This document shows, piece by piece, positions 23,352 to 31,638 of a DNA stretch of 50,798 nt. The notes beneath the pieces were generated by a model, which saw only the letters and a program-made list of their open reading frames with translations, did not search any database and had not been told where the DNA came from. Made by a program: the position numbers and the translations under genes. Position 1 is the first letter of the stretch, and the number at the start of each line of letters is the position of its first letter. Source of the stretch: SM23-32 sp964434535 (GTDB lineage Bacteria; Planctomycetota; Brocadiia; SM23-32); contig CAYSWA010000015.1 in assembly GCA_964434535.1 (NCBI GenBank), positions 1 through 50,798 of the forward strand, read 5' to 3'.

Positions 23352-25751
23352 TTAGCGCGGGCGGGCCAGGGCCCGCAGGCGGGCGGCGGCGGGGTTGTCC
23401 GGCTCGAGGCTCAGCACACGCGCCGCCACCGCTGCGGCGGCCTCCGGCTGACCCAGCGGCCCCGCGTAGAGGCCGGCCAGGGCCAGCAGCGTCGCCACGT
23501 CCTGCGGCTCGACGCTCAAGGCGTCTCGGAGCACCTGCGCGGCCGACTCGTAGCGGCCGAATGCCGCCCATGCTGAAGCCGTCCGCACCGGCGCCGGCTC
23601 GCCGCGGGGCGCAAAAAGCCCCCACTGCACGGCCGGCCCCTCCAGGAACGCCCGCAGCGCCGGGGCGTCGGGGCCGTCCAGCCGGCCGATGGTGTGCAGT
23701 TGATGCCGGGTGCGGTCCACGTAGGCGCTATCGAAGCCGCGCGTGGCGACGGCCCGGGCGGCCGGGTCGGCGAACTCGACCATGTCCAGGGCGCGCGCGG
23801 GTCCGAGCTGCCTGTATTGGACCAACGCCGCCAGCGGCGCGGGGGCGGGCGGGGCGCTCAAGTCGCGCGCCATGCGCACAGGACGGGCCGGGTGCGAGAG
23901 GCGGAACGGCCGGGCTTCCCGCGCCAGCAGGCGAATGTGCTCGCGATCGACGGTGAACGCCGCCACCAGGTCAAGGGGGTGCCAGGCGGCTCCGTCCGGG
24001 AGGCGCGCCACGGCCCGCGCCAGCGCATCGTGGCCCGTCCGCAGCTCCTCCCCCGCCAGGACAACCGCATCGCCGCCGTGAGTGAACACTGCGCAGTCGG
24101 GGAAGGCGTCGTGCACCCCCGCCAGCGCCCTGCGGAGCGTCTCCACCTCCATCCGACCGGCCGGCAGACAGATGGCGACGGCGCCGCCGGGTGCGAGCCG
24201 TTCTCGCAAGCCGTCGAGTCGCTCCATGCTGAGCGGCACGAGCGGGTCGCCCGATGCCGACAGCGGGCCGGGCCCGACCACGAGCGCCCCTACGCGGGCC
24301 CAACCCTCGCCGGGCGCCACCCGAACCGGGCCCCCCGCCGGCCCCCCCGCAGCGCGTGCCAGCCCCAGGCTCGACGTCAGCGCCGGCTCGACAACGCCGA
24401 GCGGCGAGCCCGCCTCGCCAAAGGCCAGAGCCGCTGCGAGCGCGAGCTTGGCGCTCTCCGACGCCCCTTCGCCCGAGGCGGGAAGAGCGACCAGGTTTCC
24501 GTTCATGAACTCGGCGCCGCCGCCGGGCAACGCCCAGGTAGTGTGCAAGCCGGACCCGTCCAGGCGTTGCGTCTCCACTACGGCCGCCGCGCCGCCTGGC
24601 TGGTCGGCCAGCAGCTCACGCAGCGGCCGCCAGTTCTGCCACGGGTCCGCCAGCGCGGCGAAGGCCACGCCGGCAACGGCCAGGGCGAGGGTTGCCGCCC
24701 GGAGCGAGCGGCCCCGGCCCGGCCCTATACAGAGCGAGAGCGCCGCCACGGCAATCAGCCCGGCCGTCAAGACGTACGGCGCCCTTGCGGACGCGGCCAA
24801 GAGCCCGGTGCAAGCCGCCCCGGCAGCGACAGCCATGAGGCCCGCCGGCCCGCGCGCTATCACGCCCGCCGCCACGCCGAGCGCCAGCGCCAGCAGATAG
24901 ACGGGGAAGGCGCGCCCGGGCGCGAGGAGCCGGGCCGGCGTCTGGAGCAGGGCCGGCTCGCTGAAGGCCAGGTCCGGGTAGAGGAACCAGGCGAACCCGC
25001 ACAGAAGCGAGACCCCCAGGCACGCAAGAGCGGCAGCCGGCAGGCCGCCCGTCGCCGTGGCCTCGCGCCGCATGACGCCCATGCCGACCAGGTAGCCGAG
25101 CGCGCCGGCCACCGTGAGGTCGGCGCCGCCGAAGGCCAGAGAACGCGCCGCCGGCAGGTAGGCCCGCAGCAGTGCGGCGGCCGTCACGCCGAGCGCCGCC
25201 GAGAGGAGCAGCCGCTCACCGCCCCGATCCGCCTCGCCCGGAAGCACCACCGGGCACTGCCTCCGGCAGAATGAGCCGACCGCCGCCAGGAAGGCGACAC
25301 CCCCCACCGCCGGGCCGAGTCCGAGAGCCTCCATCGTGCCCGCGGCGCACGCGAGCGCTCCGGCCGCGACCCCTGCGCTCACAAGCGCGGGCGCGACCGT
25401 TGCCGCCGCCGCGAGCGTCAGCCCGAGCAGCACGAACCCGACGAACCCCAGGCCGGCGGGCAGCAGGGGCGCCCCCAGCGGGCCGAGGCCCGCCCAGCCG
25501 GTCCAGAACAGGACGAGGGCCGCTGCGACCGCGATCCTTCGGCGCCGACCGATCCGCCCCCCGCCGGCGAGCCCCACGCTGAGGCCGGCCAGCGCGGCCG
25601 CCGGCCCGAGCCCCGCCCCGGCGCGCACCGGCAGCCCCCCCGCCTCCAGGCGGAAGAGCGTCAGGAAGGCGGCGAAGGCGAGCATCACCCCGCCCAGCAA
25701 AGGCCCGGCGACCCCGCAGGGCGATGCAGCGGCTGTCTCACTGCGGCTCAA
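23352..25751 (-). CDS. Membrane-fused spermidine-synthase-like protein with TPR tail
   Basis: 799 residues. The first ~370 are about a dozen hydrophobic segments. Residues ~390-590 correspond to the methyltransferase-like half of the membrane-fused spermidine synthase family, which is widespread in planctomycetes: 'LVVGPGPLSASGDPLVPLSM', 'LDGLRERLAPGGAVAICLPA', 'HDAFPDCAVFTHGGDAVVLA'. The glycine-rich SAM motif and the acidic residues needed for aminopropyl transfer are not evident, so it may not be catalytic. The last ~90 residues hold two TPR-like units ('YESAAQVLRDALSVEPQDVA', 'PEAAAAVAARVLSLEPDNPA'). Its start overlaps serS by 14 nt, implying translational coupling. Function unknown. Confidence 0.75.
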   Translation of the reverse strand: MSRSETAAASPCGVAGPLLGGVMLAFAAFLTLFRLEAGGLPVRAGAGLGPAAALAGLSVGLAGGGRIGRRRRIAVAAALVLFWTGWAGLGPLGAPLLPAGLGFVGFVLLGLTLAAAATVAPALVSAGVAAGALACAAGTMEALGLGPAVGGVAFLAAVGSFCRRQCPVVLPGEADRGGERLLLSAALGVTAAALLRAYLPAARSLAFGGADLTVAGALGYLVGMGVMRREATATGGLPAAALACLGVSLLCGFAWFLYPDLAFSEPALLQTPARLLAPGRAFPVYLLALALGVAAGVIARGPAGLMAVAAGAACTGLLAASARAPYVLTAGLIAVAALSLCIGPGRGRSLRAATLALAVAGVAFAALADPWQNWRPLRELLADQPGGAAAVVETQRLDGSGLHTTWALPGGGAEFMNGNLVALPASGEGASESAKLALAAALAFGEAGSPLGVVEPALTSSLGLARAAGGPAGGPVRVAPGEGWARVGALVVGPGPLSASGDPLVPLSMERLDGLRERLAPGGAVAICLPAGRMEVETLRRALAGVHDAFPDCAVFTHGGDAVVLAGEELRTGHDALARAVARLPDGAAWHPLDLVAAFTVDREHIRLLAREARPFRLSHPARPVRMARDLSAPPAPAPLAALVQYRQLGPARALDMVEFADPAARAVATRGFDSAYVDRTRHQLHTIGRLDGPDAPALRAFLEGPAVQWGLFAPRGEPAPVRTASAWAAFGRYESAAQVLRDALSVEPQDVATLLALAGLYAGPLGQPEAAAAVAARVLSLEPDNPAAARLRALARPR

Positions 25752-27015
25752 TGCGCTCCAACCCGCCCATGTAGGGCCTGAGGACCTCCGGGACGATCAC
25801 GGTGCCGTCGGCCTGCTGGTAGTTCTCCAGCACGGCGATGACCGTGCGCGGCAGCGCGATGCCGGAGCCGTTGAGCGTGTGGACGAACTCGGTGCCCTCG
25901 CCGTCGGCGGGGCGGTAGCGCACGTCGGCGCGGCGCGCCTGGAAGTCGCCGCAGTTGCTCACGGAGCTGACTTCGAGCCACTCGCCGCAGCCGGCGGCCC
26001 AGACCTCGACGTCGAAGGCGCGGCTCGCCTGGAAGCTCAGGTCCCCGCAGCAGAGCTCCTTGACCCTGTAGGGCAGCCCGAGGCCCCGGCAGACGGCCTC
26101 GGCGTCGGCGACCATGCGCTCCAGCTCGTCCTCGGAGCTCTCCGGGCGCACGTACTTCACCATCTCCACCTTGTCGAACTGGTGGCCGCGCTTGATGCCG
26201 CGCACGTCCTTGCCGGCGCTCATCTTCTCGCGCCGGAAGCAGGCGGTGTAGGCGACGTATCCGAGCGGCAGTTGCTCCTCGTCGAGGATCTCCTCCCGGT
26301 GCAGGTTGGCCAGCGGCGCCTCGGCGGTCGGGATCAGCCAGAGGTCCTCCTCGGCGTCGTGGTAGAGGTTCTCCTCGAACTTGGGCAAGTGGCCTGTGCC
26401 GACCAGGCACTTCCCGGTGAGGATGAAGGGCGGGTATGCCTCGCGGTAGCCGTGCTCGCGCACGTGGAGGTCGAGCATGTAGTTGATCAGCGCGCGCTGG
26501 AGGCGCGAGCCGGCGCCCATCATCACGTAGAAGCGCGAGCCGCTCAGCTTCGCGCCGCGCTCGAAGTCCAGGATGCCGAGCGCCGGGCCGAGGTCCCAAT
26601 GGGGCCGGGGCTCGAAGTCCATCTCGGGCCGCTCCCCTTCGGTGCGCAGGACGACGTTGTCCTCCTCCTCCAGGCCCTCGGGGGCATCGGGGTGCGGCAG
26701 GTTCGGTATGGTCAGCAGCAGCTTGTCGAGCGCCTCGCGCAGGGAGGCGGCGCGGCTGTCCAGCTCCTTGATGCGGTCGCCCACGTCGCGCATCTGGGCG
26801 ATCTGCTCCTGCCGCTGAGGGCCCTGGGCCATCTGGCCGATCTCTTTGGACCGGCGGTTGCGGGTGGCTTTGAGTTCTTCGGCCTCGGCGAGCACGGCGC
26901 GCCAGTCGGCGTCCAGGTCGGCGGCGCGCTCGATCAGGGCGGGATCCTCGCCCCGCCGGCGCATCGCCGCATGGACGGCCTCGGCGTTCTCGCGGATCAG
27001 GTTGATGTCGAGCAT
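25738..27015 (-). CDS. serS: Seryl-tRNA synthetase
   Basis: 425 residues from ATG 27015 (MLDINLIRENAEAVHAAMRR), chosen over a TTG five codons earlier because GGGAG lies 8 nt upstream and this is the usual SerS N-terminus. SerS charges tRNA-Ser. The N-terminal antiparallel coiled-coil arm (about 1-105) recognises the tRNA long arm. Class II motifs follow: motif 2 region 'LPLGYVAYTACFRREKMSAG', with 'DVRGIKRGHQFDKVEMV', and motif 3 'LNGSGIALPRTVIAVLENYQ' with its ATP-binding Arg. Length and motif order are normal. It has its own promoter and is followed by the overlapping membrane protein gene. Confidence 0.97.
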   Translation of the reverse strand: MLDINLIRENAEAVHAAMRRRGEDPALIERAADLDADWRAVLAEAEELKATRNRRSKEIGQMAQGPQRQEQIAQMRDVGDRIKELDSRAASLREALDKLLLTIPNLPHPDAPEGLEEEDNVVLRTEGERPEMDFEPRPHWDLGPALGILDFERGAKLSGSRFYVMMGAGSRLQRALINYMLDLHVREHGYREAYPPFILTGKCLVGTGHLPKFEENLYHDAEEDLWLIPTAEAPLANLHREEILDEEQLPLGYVAYTACFRREKMSAGKDVRGIKRGHQFDKVEMVKYVRPESSEDELERMVADAEAVCRGLGLPYRVKELCCGDLSFQASRAFDVEVWAAGCGEWLEVSSVSNCGDFQARRADVRYRPADGEGTEFVHTLNGSGIALPRTVIAVLENYQQADGTVIVPEVLRPYMGGLERIEPQ

Positions 27016-27077
27016 ATGCGAGGCTCCCAATGCGGTCGGAGGTGGAGCGCGAGCGCGGCCGGCAGCCGCGCCGGGCC

Positions 27078-27106
27078 ATGGTACGGAGCAGAGCGGCCCA
27101 AGTCAA
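27078..27106 (-). promoter_or_regulatory. Sigma70 promoter of serS
   Basis: Minus strand TTGACT (27101-27106), 17 nt, TACCAT (27078-27083). The same two hexamers and spacing occur at hisI. Confidence 0.65.
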
Positions 27107-27124
27107 AAGCGAGGCGGGCCGGCC

Positions 27125-28678
27125 TCAGGCCCGGTCGCGACCCTCCTCCAGCGCGGGAACCGAGGAGGCCGGGCGGAACTCGCAGTCCGTGCCGACGGGG
27201 CGGACCATCACGCTGTCGGGGTCGAGCTCTCCCTTGCGGATCCTCTCGATCACCTCCGAGAGGAACAGGCTCTCGCGGCGCACGCCCCCGGCCTCGCGCA
27301 CCTCCATCTCCCACAGCGCGGTGTCGGTGCCCGGCTGCGCGCTCGCGTCGTCGGTGGCGGCACCGCTCAGGCACTCGCCGTCGATGATGCGGCAGAGCTG
27401 GTGCGCCGACTGGGGGCGCCCTTCGGGATCCTTGGTGAGGGTCCAGAGGATGGCCGTGGAGACGGCCGGCGGGATGTCGGGCATCACCTCGCTGGGGGCC
27501 AGCGGCTTCTGGTCCAGGTGCTTCTGGCAGACCTCCAGCGGCGAGGAGCCCACGAACGGCGGCCGCCCCGTCACCAGGTGGTACCAGGTGGCGCCGAGGG
27601 AGTAGAGGTCGCTGCGCTCGTCGGCGGCCTTGGCGTTGGCGATCTGCTCCGGCGCCATGTAGTGCGGGGTGCCCATGCTGGCGCCGGTGCGGGTCAGCAG
27701 CGTCAGGTCGCCGCCGCTCTGGCGGGCGAGGCCCAGATCGGCCAGCTTGGCCAGGCCCCGACGGGTCACCAGGATGTTGCTCGGCTTGATGTCCCGATGG
27801 ATGATGCCGCGCTCGTGGGCATGGGTCAGCGCGTCGGCGATCTGCCGCACGATCATCGTGGCGTCGCGCCAGGGCAGGCGGCCGGACTCCTCCAGCATCT
27901 CCGAGCAGGTCTTGCCGGCCACGTACTCCATCGCGAAGTAGTAGTGGCCGGCCTCCTCGCCCACGGCGATGCCGCGCACCACGTTCTGGTGCTGGAGCTG
28001 GATGGCGGCCTGGCCCTCGCGCAGGAAGCGGGTGAGGTACTGGCGATGGTGCGTGTGCTCGGCAGAGAGGATCTTGAGCGCGACCAGATCGTCCTCCGGC
28101 CCCATCGCGAGCCAGACGGCGCCCATGCCCCCCTCGCCGAGCTTGCGGATCATGGTGAAGTCGGCGAGCGTCTCGGCCTCCAGCTCGCCGGTCTCACGGC
28201 GCAGGTCGGCCAGCACGTCGTCGTCCAGCAGCTCCAGCTCGGCCACGCATTCCCAGAGCGGCAGCTCCTCCCCCTCATCCTGCTTGAGCGCCTTCAACTG
28301 GAGGCTTTGGGTCAACTGATGGCGGCCCAGGAGGCGGCGCATCCGCGCCAGCCGCACGAAGCGCTCCTCCGACGGGCGGAGCGACATCAGGGCCGAGGCC
28401 GTGAAGGTCGTCGTCCCGCCATCGGCGCGGGAGCCATCTGCGGGCACGGCCTCCGGTTCGCCGGCGGGGGATTCGCGCGCGGCCCGGATGATGCGCACCG
28501 TCACGTGGCCGCCGACCAGCACGAGGGGGATCCCTGCGAGCAGCAGGACGAGGAGCGCCCGGTAGTCGCGCGCGGCCTGAAAGAGGAGAGCGCCGAGCAC
28601 GATCAGGCCGCACGCACCCAGCAACACCCAGGGCCAGCGGCTCGGTCCGTCATGTCTCGCGCGGCGCTCTCTCGCCAC
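27125..28678 (-). CDS. Membrane Ser/Thr protein kinase with GYF-like tail
   Basis: 517 residues. Two membrane helices come first (about 16-34 and 41-64), unlike the common PknB layout in which one helix follows the kinase domain. The kinase spans about 174-445: Gly loop KLGEGGMGAVWLA, ATP lysine 'LVALKIL' (Lys202), catalytic 'GIIHRDIKPSNILV' (294-303), metal-binding DLG in place of DFG ('KLADLGLARQ'), and 'GTPHYMAPEQ'. The C-terminal 50 residues (SLFLSEVIERIRKGELDPDS, ending 'PVGTDCEFRPASSVP') match the GYF_2-type domain that often accompanies planctomycete signalling proteins. A linker at 70-170 is unassigned. It should sense or relay signals at the inner membrane; substrates are unknown. 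Confidence 0.92.
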   Translation of the reverse strand: MARERRARHDGPSRWPWVLLGACGLIVLGALLFQAARDYRALLVLLLAGIPLVLVGGHVTVRIIRAARESPAGEPEAVPADGSRADGGTTTFTASALMSLRPSEERFVRLARMRRLLGRHQLTQSLQLKALKQDEGEELPLWECVAELELLDDDVLADLRRETGELEAETLADFTMIRKLGEGGMGAVWLAMGPEDDLVALKILSAEHTHHRQYLTRFLREGQAAIQLQHQNVVRGIAVGEEAGHYYFAMEYVAGKTCSEMLEESGRLPWRDATMIVRQIADALTHAHERGIIHRDIKPSNILVTRRGLAKLADLGLARQSGGDLTLLTRTGASMGTPHYMAPEQIANAKAADERSDLYSLGATWYHLVTGRPPFVGSSPLEVCQKHLDQKPLAPSEVMPDIPPAVSTAILWTLTKDPEGRPQSAHQLCRIIDGECLSGAATDDASAQPGTDTALWEMEVREAGGVRRESLFLSEVIERIRKGELDPDSVMVRPVGTDCEFRPASSVPALEEGRDRA

Positions 28679-28690
28679 GAGCCCGTCCTC

Positions 28691-28707
28691 GTTCGCCTTA
28701 CGCGAAC
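28691..28707. promoter_or_regulatory. Hairpin in kinase-gene leader
   Basis: GTTCGC, loop CTTAC, GCGAAC: a perfect 6-bp stem in the 5' untranslated region, between the promoter and the kinase start codon. It may modulate translation; no ligand-binding structure is evident. Confidence 0.35.
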
Positions 28708-28728
28708 CTCACACACAGTTCTCATGCA

Positions 28729-28757
28729 TAGATAACAGGGACGCAGGGCCGTGTCAA
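28729..28757 (-). promoter_or_regulatory. Sigma70 promoter of the kinase gene
   Basis: Minus strand perfect -35 TTGACA (28752-28757), 17 nt, TATCTA (28729-28734), about 50 nt upstream of the start codon. The remaining spacer to 28962 shows no further gene. Confidence 0.55.
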
Positions 28758-28962
28758 GACTGGCTCGGCGCCGAGCCACACGACAGTCCGCAGGCTGCTG
28801 CCCCCAGCGCATAAGCTCCCTATTGCGCAACCCTTACGTCATATCGTGTCGTGGCGGCCGCAGCCCGGGCCGGCGAGAGGCGACCGCCGGAGGGCGGGAG
28901 GACGGCGGGGCGAATGCGTTGAAGGACGACGAATCCCGTCCCAGCTTTGTGCGCCGCGCCGC

Positions 28963-30066
28963 TCACTGATCGCCGAACGAGGTGCCCACCCCCCGCGCGG
29001 CGGCCACGATGTCGCACCCCGGGTCCACCAGCCGCTGTCGGCCGGCGACCTGCCCGAGCGGAACCGGCGCGATGTCGGTGCCCTGGAGGCCGACCATCAC
29101 CCCGTAGTTGCCCTGGACGGCCTGCACCAGCGCCGCGTAGCCGAAGCGCGTGGCGAGCACGCGGTCGTGCGAGGTGGGCGTGCCGCCGCGCTGGATGTGC
29201 CCGAGCACCACGGCGCGGCTCTCCACTTCGGTGCGCTCCTCGATCGCCCCCGCCAGCCACGTGCCGATGCCGCCGAGGCGGAGCTTGTCGTGGCTGTCTT
29301 CGACGCGCCGGCGCACCACGTAGTCGCCGTCGGGCCGGCGCACTCCCTCGGAGACGACGACGAGGCTGAAGCGCTTGCCCCGCCGGCCGCGCTCGTGCAC
29401 GGCCCGGCAGACGCCGTCCATGCTGTGGGGTATCTCGGGGATCAGGATGATGTCGCCGCCGCCCGCCATCCCCCCGACCAGGGCGAGCCAGCCGGCGTAG
29501 CGCCCCATCGTCTCCACCACCATCGCCCGGTGATGGGACATGGCGGTGGTGTGGAGCCGGTCGACCGCGTCGGCCACGATCTGGGAGGCCGTGTCGAACC
29601 CGAAGGTCACGTCGGTGCCGAACAGGTCGTTGTCGATGGTCTTGGGCACGCCGACCACCGGCAGGCCCTTCTGGGCGAACTTGTGCGCGATGCTCATCGT
29701 GCCGTCCCCGCCGATGCAGAACAGCGCGTCGATTCCCGCCTTCTCGCAGTTCTCGATGCAGCGGTCCGAGACGTCCTCGGGCGCGTCCGGATCGCCGTCC
29801 TCGGACACGTAGCGGAAAGGGTTCGCCTTGTTGGACGTGCCGAGGATGGTCCCGCCGACGGTGAGGATGCCGCTGACGTCGCCCTCGCTCAGCTCGACCA
29901 TGTTGTCGCGTATCAGGCCCTCGAAGCCGTCCAGCACGCCGACGGCCTCGAAGCCGTAGTCGAGCAGGCCGGTCTTGACGACGGCCCGGATGACGGCGTT
30001 CAGGCCGGGGCAGTCGCCGCCCCCGGTGAGCACGCCGATCCGCTTGCTCTTCTGAGCCGCTGCCAT
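28963..30066 (-). CDS. pfkA: 6-phosphofructokinase (mixed-type active site)
   Basis: 367 residues. PfkA phosphorylates fructose-6-phosphate in glycolysis. The phosphate-donor site shows GGDGT (119-123) with Gly at the position equivalent to E. coli 104, but PKTIDND (141-147) with Lys at the position equivalent to 124. Classical ATP enzymes have Gly/Gly and pyrophosphate enzymes Asp/Lys, so this is the mixed 'Gly-Lys' group known from actinomycetes, where ATP is used and allosteric control differs. Other blocks: 'GVLTGGGDCPGLNAVIRAVV', 'MGRYAGWLALVGGMAGGGDI', 'VLGHIQRGGTPTSHDRVLAT'. It starts 23 nt after an unknown gene and is probably co-transcribed with it. AGGAGG precedes the ATG. Confidence 0.95.
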   Translation of the reverse strand: MAAAQKSKRIGVLTGGGDCPGLNAVIRAVVKTGLLDYGFEAVGVLDGFEGLIRDNMVELSEGDVSGILTVGGTILGTSNKANPFRYVSEDGDPDAPEDVSDRCIENCEKAGIDALFCIGGDGTMSIAHKFAQKGLPVVGVPKTIDNDLFGTDVTFGFDTASQIVADAVDRLHTTAMSHHRAMVVETMGRYAGWLALVGGMAGGGDIILIPEIPHSMDGVCRAVHERGRRGKRFSLVVVSEGVRRPDGDYVVRRRVEDSHDKLRLGGIGTWLAGAIEERTEVESRAVVLGHIQRGGTPTSHDRVLATRFGYAALVQAVQGNYGVMVGLQGTDIAPVPLGQVAGRQRLVDPGCDIVAAARGVGTSFGDQ

Positions 30067-30089
30067 GCGATCCTCCTGGCGCTGTTAGT

Positions 30090-31076
30090 TCAGTCTCGCA
30101 GCAGGTGCGCGCCTTCGCGCATGAGTCCGAGGGCCTCCTCGATCAGCCCGGGGTCTTCGGCGAGCCCTTCGATGACCAGCGGCACGACCTCCGGGCGCGC
30201 GCCGACGCTCTGCGCCTGCGGCATCAGGTCGGTCACGTAGCGCGCCCACACGCGCAGGTCCGCCCGCAGGGACGGCCTCCTGGCCAGCAGCAGCACGGAC
30301 CTGCCCATAAGGTGGCAGAGCGACAGGGGCACGTCCACGCGCCGCCGCGCGTAGGCGCTGACCTCGCTCCAGAAGGCGTGCCGCTCGGCGGGCAGCGCGA
30401 TGAAGGCGATGCCGTGCTCGCCCATCGGCTGAAGCTCGCGGCTGTGCTCCTCGGCGAACCGGCGGTTCGCTTCGTCGCTGCGCCGGGCCTCCTCACCGTG
30501 CTCGGCGATCAGCTCTCGCAGCCGGCCCTCGATGAGCATGCCCACGGCCTCCGCCATGCGCGCGTGGTCGGCCTTGAGCGCCGCCAGGATGAGCCGCCCC
30601 TGCGCCTCAGGGCCCTCGCCCTCGGCCGCCTCCGCCAGGCGCAGCAGCGTCTGCTCGTACTGCCCGACCTGCTCCAGGCACCTGTCCCGCACCAGCGCGG
30701 CCACGGACGGCGCGTCCTCGTCGATGACCAGGTTGGCCTCTCCGATGGCGTGGCCCACCGCGCGACGGTCCTCGACGGCCCACGGGCGCGCGCTGTACCA
30801 GCGGGCCGGGCCGAGGAAGCCGCGCAGGGCGTCCATCAGCCGGGGTCGCACCAGGCGGCCCTCCCAGTCCCTGTGGACGAGTTCGAGCCCGCACAGGACG
30901 AGCCGGTAGCTGCGGGGCAGACGTCGCTGGACCTGGGGGCGGAAGAAGCCGGTGAGGTCCTGCGAGTCGTACACGAAGCACTCGGCCCGCCCTTCGGCCG
31001 CCCGGCCGGCGAGCGCCGCGGCGACGGCCGCCTCCACGTCCGGCGCGCAGACCACTGCCGAATAATCGTCGGCCAC
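30090..31076 (-). CDS. Cytoplasmic protein of unknown function upstream of pfkA
   Basis: 328 residues from GTG 31076, chosen because AGGAGGA lies five nt upstream; a longer frame would begin inside that site. No signal peptide or membrane segment. The N-terminal ~130 residues have alternating beta/alpha character ('YSAVVCAPDVEAAVAAALAG', 'CFVYDSQDLTGFF', 'YRLVLCGLELVHRDWEGRLV'), vaguely like a DHH-type phosphoesterase domain, but no DHH or other metal motif is seen. The middle is a long charged helical stretch, and the C-terminus has more helices ('VDVPLSLCHLMGRSVLLLAR'). Not recognised. It is the first gene of a two-gene transcript with pfkA and has a good promoter. Confidence 0.75.
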   Translation of the reverse strand: MADDYSAVVCAPDVEAAVAAALAGRAAEGRAECFVYDSQDLTGFFRPQVQRRLPRSYRLVLCGLELVHRDWEGRLVRPRLMDALRGFLGPARWYSARPWAVEDRRAVGHAIGEANLVIDEDAPSVAALVRDRCLEQVGQYEQTLLRLAEAAEGEGPEAQGRLILAALKADHARMAEAVGMLIEGRLRELIAEHGEEARRSDEANRRFAEEHSRELQPMGEHGIAFIALPAERHAFWSEVSAYARRRVDVPLSLCHLMGRSVLLLARRPSLRADLRVWARYVTDLMPQAQSVGARPEVVPLVIEGLAEDPGLIEEALGLMREGAHLLRD

Positions 31077-31126
31077 GGGCTCCTCCTGGGGCAAACGGGG
31101 CGCCGGCGCACGCCCCGGCGCGCCGT

Positions 31127-31155
31127 ATTGTAGTGCAAGGCTGCGGCCCGGCCAA
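31127..31155 (-). promoter_or_regulatory. Sigma70 promoter of the unknown gene-pfkA transcript
   Basis: Minus strand TTGGCC (31150-31155), 17 nt, TACAAT (31127-31132), 50 nt upstream of the GTG start. Confidence 0.6.
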
Positions 31156-31179
31156 GGGCGCCGCCGTGGGCGGGGGCGC

Positions 31180-31638
31180 CTACCGCCCTGCCGCGCGCCG
31201 GGCGGCGTATGCGTGGACCGCTTCCTCCTGCGCCGCCGTCTCGATCGAGCCCGGGCGCAGGGCGCGGACGTAGCTGATCGCCTCGCGCGGCTCCCTGCCG
31301 CGGTGCACCAGGTAGCAGGCGATCATCGTGCCCGTGCGTCCCCTGCCCGCGATGCAGTGCACGGCCACCGCCCGCCCGGACGCCACGTTCTCGTCGCAGA
31401 ACTCCACGAGCCGCTCGATCTGGTCGGGTGCGGGAGCAGCGAAGTCGGGGATCGAAAGCCAGAGGTATTGCAGCCCCGAGCGCTCGATCAGCTCTTCCGG
31501 CCACGCGTGCGTGGTCAGGTTCACCAGCGCCCCCACGCCGCGCCGGCGCAGCTCCCGGAAGTCCTCCGGCCTGCCGTCGGGGCAGGCCATCGCCGCCAGC
31601 TCGTCCTCTATGACCCAACTGAACGCGTAGAGGCTCAC
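31180..31638 (-). CDS. Dual-specificity/tyrosine phosphatase family protein
   Basis: 152 residues from GTG 31638, with GGGAGGG a few nt upstream. The phosphatase P-loop is complete: VHCIAGRGRTGTMIACYLV carries the HCxxGxxR[ST]G signature with catalytic Cys and Arg, and a general-acid Asp is available in 'LWLSIPDFAAP'. It is compact, as are dual-specificity or PTP-like enzymes that act on phosphoproteins, phosphoinositides or other phosphate esters. The N-terminus 'YAFSWVIEDELAAMACPDGR' is typical of small bacterial and archaeal members. The GTG overlaps the Maf stop (GTGA), so it is translated with maf. A link to the Ser/Thr kinase 3 kb away is only a possibility. Confidence 0.88.
   Translation of the reverse strand: MSLYAFSWVIEDELAAMACPDGRPEDFRELRRRGVGALVNLTTHAWPEELIERSGLQYLWLSIPDFAAPAPDQIERLVEFCDENVASGRAVAVHCIAGRGRTGTMIACYLVHRGREPREAISYVRALRPGSIETAAQEEAVHAYAARRAAGR

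Noticed and set aside
22449..23625. UbiB extended upstream to a 952-residue protein
   Set aside because: The extra N-terminal part overlaps the glycosyltransferase in another frame and is Arg/Gly/Ala-rich; ATG 22452 with the ATGA overlap is the natural start.
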